Shown piece after piece: positions 36,876 through 44,646 of a stretch of 64,000 nucleotides of DNA. Positions within the stretch are counted from its first letter, which is position 1. Every line of letters starts with the position of its first letter. The notes beneath the pieces are model-generated. The model did no database searches. It had not been told where the DNA came from and saw nothing but the letters and a program-made list of their open reading frames with translations. Source of the stretch: Clostridium aestuarii (GTDB lineage Bacteria > Bacillota > Clostridia > Clostridiales > Clostridiaceae); the NCBI RefSeq assembly GCF_026735135.1, contig NZ_JAPQER010000007.1:62001-126000 (forward strand), given 5' to 3'. The position numbers and the translations under genes are program-made.

Positions 36876-38693
36876 TTAATTTAATTCATTTTCATCTTTA
36901 CTTTTAGTTATAACAAAGTTTTTGTCCATATTCATTCCCATACTAAAAAACATTGGAATATCTAAATCAGATAAATTACTCAAACCATTAGAAGCTACAA
37001 TATATTCTGAAATAATATTAAATATTTCATCATAATACGCACTATCATATTCTGATAATTTATTTTGTATTTCAGGAATTAGCCTTTTTATATCCTTTTT
37101 ATTAAGTTTAAGACCTTTTAATCGTGGTATAAATGGCTTTCTCTGTTCTTTTACAAATTGTATATTCAGTAATTTTTTAGCTACATAACCTGTTAAAAAT
37201 ACTGCTTTTTTAGAATTAGTATCAAAAAATGGATTAGCTTCTTTAAAGAATGCGTTAAAAACCTCTTTTTTAGAAGAATAATCTTCAATATTCCAAATAG
37301 TATTCTCTATTGACATTTCTATGTCCTCCTTTCTGTTTTTAAATAAATTTAGGTATTCAATAAAATATATAAATCCAAATACTCTAAAGGTTGCTGTATT
37401 ATAACTATCTTTTTCCTTTGATCTTTCATCTTTTTCAAATCTTTTAAAAGCTTCAATTATATATTCATTGAAAAATCTCATAAGAAACTTATAATCTAGT
37501 TTATTGTTAGATATAATCTTATCTATTGTTTCTAAAAAATATCTATTGTAATTATCTCTAGTAAAAATATTATTTAATAATTGAAAACTTACTTTTTTAT
37601 TTTCAAAAAATTCCATATTTCTTATTTCATCTAATGATGAAAAAATCTTTTTAAACCTTGATGGTGCCACCTCTTCAATATTGAGCAATATATTAAGTGC
37701 AGAATTATTTTTTTCAATAAACATTAAATCATAGCTTATATTATTTTGCTGTTTTGCTAAAAATCTAAAGGTATTTTCTTCTACACCTGCATATTTATTT
37801 CTTACATCTTTTACATCTTCACTATTTAAATTTTTATAATTTTTTAATACTTTAGGTAAATCTTTTTCAAATATAGGTTTAGGAATAAGATAATACTTTC
37901 TTCCATAGAAAGTAAAAGTTAAATTATCATCTAAATACCTTTTACCACTTTCCAATTTCACAGCACATTCTTTGCATACAGGATAATTTCTCCATGCTTT
38001 TTCATAATCAAACCCACCAGATATATAGCCTTGCTTATCTATAGTGTAAAAAGGGAATATACCAACTAAACCAAATATATCTTCTTTTTTCTGTCTACAT
38101 AAACTACATACTGCCTTATCCTTGTACACTTCTTTTTTATAAGTTTCACTATAATGAAATTTTTTAAGAGCATCATCAATTATTTTTTTATTAAATACTT
38201 TAAAGTCACCTATATACTTTTTACCTTTAGATGTTTCAAGTGCAACAGTTATAAATATTCCTTCTTTTTTAGGAATGTTTTCACACTGATTTTTTAAATC
38301 CTGTAATATAGTTTCTTTATTATCATTTAATACATCTTTTATACAAACCAAAATTTGTTTTTCATCATTGAAATTTTCATCACAAAATTTAATTGCTTCT
38401 GGAAAAGCCTTTAAAATTTTATTATTAAATGTTTTTTCTATATCTGTAACTTTTGCTGTTGGAGTTATATCTGTACCTCTTGACGAACCTGATCTATAAA
38501 GATACTTTAATTTATTCTTATCATCATATTGAATTAAATTGATACCTTTATATATAAATTTATCCTTTGATTCATCTAAAATAATTTCTAACCCATTATT
38601 ATATCTACCATTTCCAGATACATCTTGTATAAAAACTTCTAATAAATTATCTGTATTGGTAGTTACTTCTCCTATTTTCTTTACAATTTCCAC
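36876..38693 (-). CDS. cas8b: Cas8b (Csh1-type) large Cascade subunit, 605 aa
   Basis: A zinc-binding cysteine set, CSLCRQKKED...CKEC (about 195-250), sits in the middle, and the remainder fits Csh1-type Cas8b: PFYTIDKQGYISGGFDYEKAW, then C-terminal FIPRLKGLKLNKKDIKRLIPEIQNKL. It recognises the PAM and recruits Cas3. An ATG at 38741 gives 16 more residues, but GGAGGTGAT lies seven bases before the GTG at 38693, a far better start, so the true 5' leader includes the crRNA-like target site at 38713-38723. First gene of the interference operon. Confidence 0.9.
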   Translation of the reverse strand: MEIVKKIGEVTTNTDNLLEVFIQDVSGNGRYNNGLEIILDESKDKFIYKGINLIQYDDKNKLKYLYRSGSSRGTDITPTAKVTDIEKTFNNKILKAFPEAIKFCDENFNDEKQILVCIKDVLNDNKETILQDLKNQCENIPKKEGIFITVALETSKGKKYIGDFKVFNKKIIDDALKKFHYSETYKKEVYKDKAVCSLCRQKKEDIFGLVGIFPFYTIDKQGYISGGFDYEKAWRNYPVCKECAVKLESGKRYLDDNLTFTFYGRKYYLIPKPIFEKDLPKVLKNYKNLNSEDVKDVRNKYAGVEENTFRFLAKQQNNISYDLMFIEKNNSALNILLNIEEVAPSRFKKIFSSLDEIRNMEFFENKKVSFQLLNNIFTRDNYNRYFLETIDKIISNNKLDYKFLMRFFNEYIIEAFKRFEKDERSKEKDSYNTATFRVFGFIYFIEYLNLFKNRKEDIEMSIENTIWNIEDYSSKKEVFNAFFKEANPFFDTNSKKAVFLTGYVAKKLLNIQFVKEQRKPFIPRLKGLKLNKKDIKRLIPEIQNKLSEYDSAYYDEIFNIISEYIVASNGLSNLSDLDIPMFFSMGMNMDKNFVITKSKDENELN

Positions 38694-38712
38694 CTTATCA
38701 CCTCCATTTTTA

Positions 38713-38741
38713 ATTGTAACGATATTAAAATCTTTTACCAT
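38713..38741 (-). promoter_or_regulatory. cas8b promoter region with CreA-like target site
   Basis: The minus strand has a TATAAT -10 box at 38734-38739, followed by the leader containing ATCGTTACAAT (38723-38713). On the plus strand this reads TTTA-ATTGTAACGAT, matching the first 11 bases of the crRNA-like guide encoded at 40274 except at position 6. Binding of Cascade here would block initiation or early elongation of the cas8b operon. Confidence 0.6.
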
Positions 38742-38837
38742 TATATTAATACTTTATCTATATTTTGTAAATAGTAATTTAAATTTACAAAATATATTTT
38801 TGTAATAACAGGCTATTGTATAGTTTTATAACATATA

Positions 38838-38863
38838 AAAAGGAACCATTACTGGTTCCTTTT
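38838..38863 (-). terminator. Terminator after the tandem RNAs
   Basis: AAAAGGAACC-ATTACT-GGTTCCTTTT separates the DUF3800-associated RNAs from the cas8b promoter. Confidence 0.7.
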
Positions 38864-38922
38864 AAACTGCCTAGACATTTCACCCTGCAGTTTTTGATAG
38901 TAGAAACATAATTTCTCCATCA
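38864..38922 (-). ncRNA. Tandem structured RNA, copy B
   Basis: Read on the minus strand: hairpin 1 (TGAT...ATCA with inner AGAAA/TTTCT) and hairpin 2 with a 7-bp stem (AAACTGC/GCAGTTT) whose loop region holds AGGGTGAAATGTCTAGG. The same loop occurs in copy A while the stem bases differ and still pair, which is evidence for a real RNA structure. It lies downstream of the DUF3800-like gene on the same strand. Confidence 0.7.
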
Positions 38923-38960
38923 TTATATATATTGACAAATATACTTAAAATATTCTCAAA

Positions 38961-39030
38961 AAATAAAAAAATCTCGCCCAGACATTTCGCCCTGCGAGGT
39001 TTGATGGGTAAGAGATTACCTCTGCCATCA
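38961..39030 (-). ncRNA. Tandem structured RNA, copy A
   Basis: Read on the minus strand: hairpin 1 TGATGG...CCATCA (with inner AGAG/CTCT), hairpin 2 CTCGC/GCGAG around AGGGCGAAATGTCTGGG, then a run of T, so it can end itself. It lies 57 bases after the DUF3800-like stop codon. RNA motif families named DUF3800-I to -X are known next to DUF3800 genes; this pair may belong there, which a covariance search would settle. Confidence 0.7.
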
Positions 39031-39087
39031 AACTAATTATAATGGATAAGCTTATTTTAGTCAAGTATTATCAATTAAAATTCCTAT

Positions 39088-40104
39088 CTAAAAAGGATAA
39101 TCTTTTATAATTTTGTATTTTCCTATATTATCAGTGCAAAATATTTTTGATGAAATATATTCTATAGGATATATGGGTTCAAATCCAGGGATATTTATAG
39201 AGGTTAATGACTGAATTAGTTTGTCTACTTCTTTTTCAGAATCTTTTTTTTCATTAATCATAATATCTTTGTAAAATTCTTTCCACATATCTCTAGCTGC
39301 ATATAATGCTATAAAGTCAATTATTTCACTTCCAGCATGTGAAACTATTTCATAACCACAACCTGTAGAACAGTTAGTGCATGCAGCAACTTCCTGTTTA
39401 GATATAAATTTTAGATTATCAAACAATTCCTTAATAGATTTACTGTTAAAATGTTTAGTACCATCAACTATACAGTGACTGAAAGCATTTCTTAAATCAT
39501 TATGAAATCCAAGTTCTGCATCTCCATCATATCTTATTTTAGATTTATACCACCTTACTTCAGGATTATTTCTTTTACCATTAGTTACTTTTCTTCTCTT
39601 TTCTATATCAGTAATTGTAAGGTAACTAAGATAAAAAGCCATTCTGTCTAAATGTTCTTTAAATAACTGGTACATTAAACTATTTATTTCTACAAATTTC
39701 GGCAGCATATAATTTTTTCCTTCAGTAAAAATTCCTGTTGCTTGTATTACAAAATCATTATCTTTTATTATACCTAATACATCTATATAAAAATTATATA
39801 ATACGCTATAATTAATATCTCCCTTAGAATTTATAAAAATATTTTTTAGGTTTTCATCTACACCTTTAGGATCTTTTAATAACTTTTTTATATCAGTAAA
39901 ATGAAGATATATTCCTTGACCAACATTATATTTTTCTCTCAGCTCTTTCCAAGAGTTTTCTAATCCATTTATGTAAATATTTTTTAATGCTGAAATACTT
40001 ACTATTGATTTGAATTTCTTATTTCTAATATTATCATAAGCATTAACTTCATCTAAATAACTTATACAAATACGTTTTTCACGTTCTTCTATATCGTTTT
40101 TCAT
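39088..40104 (-). CDS. Divergent DUF3800-like protein, candidate CRISPR guard gene, 338 aa
   Basis: The layout recalls DUF3800: ISYLDEVNAYD near the start in place of DESG, FKSIVSISALKN, then GIYLHFTDIKKLLKD (the family's H-x-x-D-I element), a mid helix NSLMYQLFKEHLDRMAFYLSYL, and SHAGSEIIDFIALYAARD resembling the closing LQIADLxAxxxR motif. There is a Cys cluster CTNCSTGC at about 255. An RNase H-like fold is probable, activity unproven. AGGGGAG precedes the ATG. It has its own promoter, overlapped by a crRNA-like target site, and two structured RNAs follow. It is not co-transcribed with cas4, from which a terminator separates it. Confidence 0.6.
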   Translation of the reverse strand: MKNDIEEREKRICISYLDEVNAYDNIRNKKFKSIVSISALKNIYINGLENSWKELREKYNVGQGIYLHFTDIKKLLKDPKGVDENLKNIFINSKGDINYSVLYNFYIDVLGIIKDNDFVIQATGIFTEGKNYMLPKFVEINSLMYQLFKEHLDRMAFYLSYLTITDIEKRRKVTNGKRNNPEVRWYKSKIRYDGDAELGFHNDLRNAFSHCIVDGTKHFNSKSIKELFDNLKFISKQEVAACTNCSTGCGYEIVSHAGSEIIDFIALYAARDMWKEFYKDIMINEKKDSEKEVDKLIQSLTSINIPGFEPIYPIEYISSKIFCTDNIGKYKIIKDYPF

Positions 40105-40133
40105 ATTACATTCTCCCCTTGATATACATTAAA

Positions 40134-40166
40134 ATTATAGATTTATTATTCTTTAATTGTTACGAT
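40134..40166 (-). promoter_or_regulatory. Promoter of the DUF3800-like gene with CreA-like target site
   Basis: The minus strand has TATAAT at 40139-40134 and the -35 region at about 40162-40157. On the plus strand 40152-40166 reads TTTA-ATTGTTACGAT, matching guide positions 1-11 of the crRNA-like RNA exactly, then 13-14 after a mismatch at 12. The 5' flank TTTA equals that of the cas8b site. Confidence 0.65.
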
Positions 40167-40214
40167 GTAGTGTCATTTTAATACTAATACTATAATTTGT
40201 CAATAATAATAGTT

Positions 40215-40243
40215 TTGAGTATCCCCACTTTTTATGCTATAAT
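40215..40243 (+). promoter_or_regulatory. Promoter of the crRNA-like RNA
   Basis: TTGAGT (40215-40220), a 17-base spacer and a consensus TATAAT (40238-40243). Transcription would start near 40250, just before the first pseudo-repeat. Confidence 0.75.
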
Positions 40244-40249
40244 ACCTCT

Positions 40250-40358
40250 GTACACAAAAACAAGTATTGAAACATTGTTACGATTTATTTAATAACTCCA
40301 TTAAAACAAGGATTAAATTTATTAGATTAAAAAAACCTGCTTTATTTGCAGGTTTTCT
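40250..40358 (+). ncRNA. crRNA-like small RNA, CreA/CreR-type candidate
   Basis: The predicted transcript of about 105 nt contains AAAACAAGTATTGAAAC (40257-40273, one base off the last 17 bases of the array repeats, with an intact ATTGAAAC handle). A guide starts at 40274 (ATTGTTACGATTTATT), and a second degenerate repeat (TCCATTAAAACAAGGATT, 40297-40314) follows. It has its own promoter and an intrinsic terminator, is not part of any array, has no leader, and is oriented opposite to all arrays. Its seed matches the promoter of the DUF3800-like gene and the leader of cas8b. These are the hallmarks of Cascade-dependent regulatory RNAs. Processing by Cas6 is inferred. Confidence 0.78.
40332..40356. 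terminator. Shared terminator of the crRNA-like RNA and cas4
   Basis: AAAACCTGC-TTTATTT-GCAGGTTTT with a T-run on both strands' downstream sides. It closes the plus-strand RNA and the minus-strand cas1-cas2-cas4 operon. Confidence 0.8.
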
Positions 40359-40962
40359 ATCTTTCACATATATTTTGGTAACAACAATCTATACATCTAG
40401 CTTTATATTTAGTAGATTTAGGATAATATCCACTAACTACTTTCTTGTACTGCTCTAAAGCTTTTCGTGTTTCTTTTTTAGTTTTATCATCAAATACAAT
40501 TTCTTTAATCAGATTTTTGCTTCTAGCATAAACCAAGAACATCTTATTAACTTTGCAATTAAACTGCTCTTCTATAATCAATGAATATAATGCCATTTGA
40601 GTTTTATAAGTCAAAAATTCTTTTTCTTTATATTCAGCATATTTAAAATCAACTGGTGCATAGCTACCATCTTTCAATTTATAAATTTCATCTACAATTC
40701 CCTTTAATCCTAAAGTTTTAGATATTAAATACACATTTTTATTCTTTAAAATTCCACCTATTTTTTGTCTTATATAATCCTGTCTGCTTTTATTCTCATG
40801 GACTTTCCTTCCTTTTATTACTTTATACCTTTTTTCTTCAAATTGTCTTATACTTAAACATTTCATAAAATAAGTAAACCGAGGACAATACATAAATTCT
40901 ATAATTTCAGAAGGAGTTACATAGATTTCATTTTCATTATATAAACTTTGAGTTAACGACAT
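40357..40962 (-). CDS. cas4: Cas4 nuclease, 201 aa
   Basis: RecB-type nuclease features: VTPSEIIEFMYCPRFTYF with the first cysteine, KGRKVHENKS, GLKGIVDEIYKL, YAPVDFKYAEYKE (the D-x-K pair), QMALYSLIIEE, and the closing cysteines CIDCCYQNIC for a 4Fe-4S cluster. It trims prespacers and selects the PAM end during adaptation. The TTG at 40968 is less likely than the ATG at 40962, which has GGAG nine bases upstream. It overlaps cas2 by 26 bases. Confidence 0.93.
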   Translation of the reverse strand: MSLTQSLYNENEIYVTPSEIIEFMYCPRFTYFMKCLSIRQFEEKRYKVIKGRKVHENKSRQDYIRQKIGGILKNKNVYLISKTLGLKGIVDEIYKLKDGSYAPVDFKYAEYKEKEFLTYKTQMALYSLIIEEQFNCKVNKMFLVYARSKNLIKEIVFDDKTKKETRKALEQYKKVVSGYYPKSTKYKARCIDCCYQNICER

Positions 40963-41227
40963 CTGCAATCAGCTCCTTATCAAAACCTTGACCTATTAAT
41001 GCTGTATCATCTAAATATTTCTTTTCTGAAGGAAATATATACACAGAATCTGTATTTTCATTTATCATATCTTCCATTATAATCGTAAGTTCATCCCTCT
41101 GATTTTTATTTAATGTTCCTAAGAACACACTTTTCTGCACTCTATATAATCCTTTATCTTTACACGCTTTAACTGCTCTATTTCTAATTTTGTTTTCACT
41201 TATATCATATAAAACCCAAACAAGCAT
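40937..41227 (-). CDS. cas2: Cas2, adaptation subunit, 96 aa
   Basis: Ferredoxin-like Cas2 with MLVWVLYDISENKIRNRAVKACKDKGLYRVQKSVFLG, including the catalytic-site aspartate of YDIS, which is structural in the adaptation complex. It dimerises between two Cas1 dimers to insert spacers at the leader end. Its ATG overlaps the cas1 stop (TAATG). Confidence 0.95.
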   Translation of the reverse strand: MLVWVLYDISENKIRNRAVKACKDKGLYRVQKSVFLGTLNKNQRDELTIIMEDMINENTDSVYIFPSEKKYLDDTALIGQGFDKELIADVVNSKFI

Positions 41228-42213
41228 TAAGCACCAACTTCCTGCAATATCCTGTTAGCAATATTATGGCAATCATATTGAACTATGTTGTTAAGCTCTA
41301 TGTTTCTTCCTCTATATTTAATTCTTTGTGAAAATTTATCATTAACAGCTGATATAAGTAGTTGTTTTCCTTCTTTATTCAGCCACAAGCCGCCTTCTAT
41401 TTCCTGGAACATATCTTTTTTAACCTGTCTTTTGCTGAAAAGTTTAAACACTATTTCATCCATGTATGCCCTATATATTTCAATAATATCAAAAACCATT
41501 GCTGTTTTATTGTAATTATCAGTATGCATAATTCCTACATAAGGATCAAGTCCAGATATAATACAAGCGTTTTCCACATTAGAATATAGAATTCCATAAG
41601 CATAATTAAGCATGCAGTTGAACATATCTTTGGCTGGATTTTTACTTCTTCCTTCAAACGCATATTGTGTAGGTACTAATTTACCTAATGTACTAAAATA
41701 TACTCTTCCAGCACTACCTTCATATCCTTCTATTGAATTTCTAACCTTATTTATAGGTGATTCTTTTACATCTAATATAGAATCTTTTTCTTTCGTTATA
41801 GTATTTATTGATTTTTGTATAAGTTCTACTTTCTCATCGCTTCTATTTAATTTTAGCTTTTCTAAATGCTGTATTTGATTATTCAATTTTTCAGTAATCC
41901 ACTCTTTTGCTAACTGTGTCCCTAATGGTATATCTGTAAGTCTTAATTGACATCTTCTAATAGTGGATATACTGCCAAGCTTAGAATGCCAAACTCTTGC
42001 AAAAGGTTGTCCATTATGCTCTAAGAAAACCACATCTATATTATTTTCTACAGCTAATTTTAAAGCATCTGTAGTAATTAACGCTGATGTTGTTAATAAT
42101 ATTTGTTCTACCTTTTTACTGGAATACTCTTGCTTTTTATCTCCAATTTTAATCAAAAACCTTTCATTTACTCTGCTTATATATGCACCATGTGTATTAA
42201 TTATAAGTTTCAC
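41227..42213 (-). CDS. cas1: Cas1 integrase (I-B type), 328 aa
   Basis: The active-site segment CIISGLDPYVGIMHTDNYNKTAMVFDIIE carries the conserved His and Asp. The conserved Glu is upstream in GSAGRVYFSTLGKLVP or AKDMFNCMLNYAYGILYSNVE. The N-terminal beta domain (INTHGAYISRVNERFLIKI) is typical. It integrates new spacers. The start is GTG at 42213 with GAGGTGG. It is the first gene of the adaptation operon and the only cas1 here. Confidence 0.95.
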   Translation of the reverse strand: MKLIINTHGAYISRVNERFLIKIGDKKQEYSSKKVEQILLTTSALITTDALKLAVENNIDVVFLEHNGQPFARVWHSKLGSISTIRRCQLRLTDIPLGTQLAKEWITEKLNNQIQHLEKLKLNRSDEKVELIQKSINTITKEKDSILDVKESPINKVRNSIEGYEGSAGRVYFSTLGKLVPTQYAFEGRSKNPAKDMFNCMLNYAYGILYSNVENACIISGLDPYVGIMHTDNYNKTAMVFDIIEIYRAYMDEIVFKLFSKRQVKKDMFQEIEGGLWLNKEGKQLLISAVNDKFSQRIKYRGRNIELNNIVQYDCHNIANRILQEVGA

Positions 42214-42296
42214 TTTAAGCCACCTCTATTCTAAAATGTTATATTTGTATTATTGACTTTAATTCTATTTATAAACATAAAATTCTCAAAATAAAA

Positions 42297-42320
42297 AAGC
42301 CTAGAGAAATATCTAGACTT
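42297..42320 (-). terminator. Terminator at the distal end of array 6
   Basis: AAGCCTAGA pairs with TCTAGACTT and is followed by a T-run on the minus strand, directly after the oldest repeat of array 6. Confidence 0.6.
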
Positions 42321-42323
42321 TTA

Positions 42324-43381
42324 GTCTGAATCCTTGTTTTAATGGAATATGCACTTAAACGCGCTGGTATTATTAGTGTTAGGAACTAATATCAGTTGTT
42401 TCAATCCTTGTTTTAATGGAATATGCACTTAAACTGTAAAGATACAGCCAAGGAAATAAGAAAACATTGTTTCAATCCTTGTTTTAATGGAATATGCACT
42501 TAAACAAATGCAAAGGATATAAATTGGAAAAACTTTAAAACGTTTCAATCCTTGTTTTAATGGAATATGCACTTAAACATAGCGGGAAAACTGGATATAT
42601 CTATTGCATAATATGTTTCAATCCTTGTTTTAATGGAATATGCACTTAAACCTCGTGAGTTTGAAGTATTTTGTGCTAATTTACTAGAGTTTCAATCCTT
42701 GTTTTAATGGAATATGCACTTAAATACATCAATTAGAACAATATAGCAGCAACGCAACAGAGTTTCAATCCTTGTTTTAATGGAAGTTGCACTTAAATAT
42801 GAGCCTAAAAATGTTAGAATTGTAGCATTTAAACAGTTTCAATCCTTGTTTTAATGGAAGTTGCACTTAAATTAAATTTCTGTGAGTCCTTTTATCTTTA
42901 ATCTCTTGGTTTCAATCCTTGTTTTAATGGAAGTTGCACTTAAATAGAAACTATACACCGGAAGAAGTCGCAGAAATTTGTTTCAATCCTTGTTTTAATG
43001 GAAGTTGCACTTAAATCATTTAAACGATAGTGTTACTGCGTTAGATATATTGTGTTTCAATCCTTGTTTTAATGGAAGTTGCACTTAAATTAAATTTCTG
43101 TGAGTCCTTTTATCTTTAATCTCTTGGTTTCAATCCTTGTTTTAATGGAAGTTGCACTTAAATCAGTAGTCTCAAAATCTAATGCTATAAAAGTTTCGGT
43201 TTCAATCCTTGTTTTAATGGAAGTTGCACTTAAATAGGGCGTATCCTTACTCCATTTGTATTTAAAGACAATGTTTCAATCCTTGTTTTAATGGAAGTTG
43301 CACTTAAATCAAAACTATTAAAAAAAAACATTTTCGACAAAAAAGTTTCAATCCTTGTTTTAATGGAAGTTGCACTTAAAT
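42324..43381 (-). CRISPR. CRISPR array 6, 15 repeats, chimeric
   Basis: Repeats start at 42324 (degenerate), 42398, 42469, 42542, 42615, 42689, 42762, 42836, 42909, 42980, 43054, 43127, 43199, 43273 and 43345. The five distal ones end GGAATATGCACTTAAAC, 42689 ends GGAATATGCACTTAAAT, and the rest end GGAAGTTGCACTTAAAT. One spacer occurs twice (42873-42908 and 43091-43126). The leader is on the right. It is the array nearest cas1. Confidence 0.97.
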
Positions 43382-43615
43382 CCTTACTTCTTAACAAATC
43401 CTTATAAATCAATGCTTTGAGCTTGTTTTAAGACGAGCTTAAAACCCAGCTTTTTTGATAGAAAATACCCTGTTGGACAAGGTTTTTCTGTCCCTTTTAC
43501 ATACTGACAAGCCTTTACAAAGATAGTTTCATCAATAGATTTCATAAATAGGGGTTGTCCTGCTTCAAAAGTTTCATATAATTTATTATAACTGTTTTTT
43601 CAATATATGTAAATT
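43382..43615 (-). promoter_or_regulatory. CRISPR leader of array 6
   Basis: A leader of mixed type: the array side resembles arrays 1-2 (CCTTACTTCTTAACAAATCC) while the next part (CAGCTTTTTTGATAGAAAAT) resembles array 3. Confidence 0.85.
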
Positions 43616-43648
43616 TGAAATTAATACAAAAAATAAATTTAACACAAA

Positions 43649-43688
43649 AAAACAAACAGAACTGCTGGACCAGCAGCTTTATTTGTTT
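43649..43688. terminator. Hairpin of the dispersed three-copy family
   Basis: AAACAAA...CTGCTGGACCAGCAG...TATTTGTTT lies between the rpn gene stop and array 6. It resembles 10219-10259 and a degraded copy near 44710-44750. Confidence 0.65.
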
Positions 43689-43698
43689 GAGTTGAAAT

Positions 43699-44646
43699 TT
43701 AATTTAAAAGCTTATTCTTGATGTCTACTATTCTCTCATAAGATAATTCTGTAATTTCTATAATATCTTCTATACTGTCCCCTCTTTTTAACATGTTTAC
43801 TGCGATTTTTTCTATTCCTTTCTCTATTCCTATTTTTTCTCTTTCTTCAAGTCCTTTAATTATAGTATCGCCTAAATTACTAATCATATCATCACCCTCT
43901 TTTTCTGATATTTGTATTAATACTTTAGCTATATCTTCTTTATTTTCATCTTCAAGTCTTTTCTTTAATATATTTAGTATCCATCCTTTGAATACTTTTT
44001 CTTGCTCCTTTGATGCCTTGCTTTTTATAAATTTTCCTACTAGTTTTAATCTGTTAACTAGTTCTTCTATCTCTACCTTCTGATCTAATAAAAATACTGA
44101 ACTAATAACATTAGCTATATCTATAAGCTCATTTTTATCCATTCTATTTACATCAAACAGTAAGTATCTAAAATCTACAACATTATCTTCAAAGAGTTCA
44201 TGTCCACTGAGTATCTCTTTAAAATTTCTAACTGCTGTCCAGTTATTTTTACCATTATATAACACTATAGGAATTATTGCTGGTAATTTATATTCTTTCT
44301 TTTTCTTTAAGTTATTTTCAGTATTATTAAGTTCATCTCTCCATATTTCAGTCATGTACATTAGCAACCTTATAGGCATCCTAAAATCCACCTTGGACTG
44401 TAATTCTAAAAGTACATAGAAAATTATGTCCCGCCCTTCAATATTAGCTTTGTAAATGAGATCTGCTTCTTCTTCTTTAAAATCTTCTAATATGAATTCT
44501 TTATCTATTAGAACAATATTATCTTCATTAATTACATCTACCCAATCTTTTTTTACAAAACTTCTCATAAATTCAATGAAGTTTTTCTTGTTTGATAGTA
44601 TGCTTTTATAGCCTAAATCATGTTCATTGTTGATTTCATCTCCCAT
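43699..44646 (-). CDS. Rpn/YhgA-type PDDEXK nuclease (Transposase_31 family), 315 aa
   Basis: The start HDLGYKSILSNKKNFIEFMRSFVKKDWVDVI is characteristic of the YhgA-like Transposase_31 group. The nuclease core follows at EADLIYKANIEGRDIIFYVLLELQSKVDFRM (D and E-x-Q). The C-terminus has a run of EREKIGIEKGIEK and a predicted helix-turn-helix IEDIIEITELSYERIVDIKNKLLN. Members cut DNA and promote RecA-independent recombination, and are abundant among mobile regions. Such activity could have helped shuffle the nearly identical arrays and leaders around it. AAGGTG precedes the ATG. Confidence 0.85.
   Translation of the reverse strand: MGDEINNEHDLGYKSILSNKKNFIEFMRSFVKKDWVDVINEDNIVLIDKEFILEDFKEEEADLIYKANIEGRDIIFYVLLELQSKVDFRMPIRLLMYMTEIWRDELNNTENNLKKKKEYKLPAIIPIVLYNGKNNWTAVRNFKEILSGHELFEDNVVDFRYLLFDVNRMDKNELIDIANVISSVFLLDQKVEIEELVNRLKLVGKFIKSKASKEQEKVFKGWILNILKKRLEDENKEDIAKVLIQISEKEGDDMISNLGDTIIKGLEEREKIGIEKGIEKIAVNMLKRGDSIEDIIEITELSYERIVDIKNKLLN

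Noticed and set aside
39088..40104. The gene between cas4 and cas8b as a standard I-B cas gene
   Set aside because: It resembles no Cas family (no RAMP, HD, RecB or helicase motif), has its own promoter and terminator, and all expected I-B genes are present elsewhere.
40250..40358. A tracrRNA or an orphan array for the crRNA-like RNA
   Set aside because: There is no Cas9 or Cas12 gene, no leader, and only one guide with decayed repeats; the matches to two promoters fit a regulatory RNA better.
41285..42256. Several plus-strand ORFs opposite cas1
   Set aside because: Shadows of cas1, whose motifs and ribosome binding site are clear.
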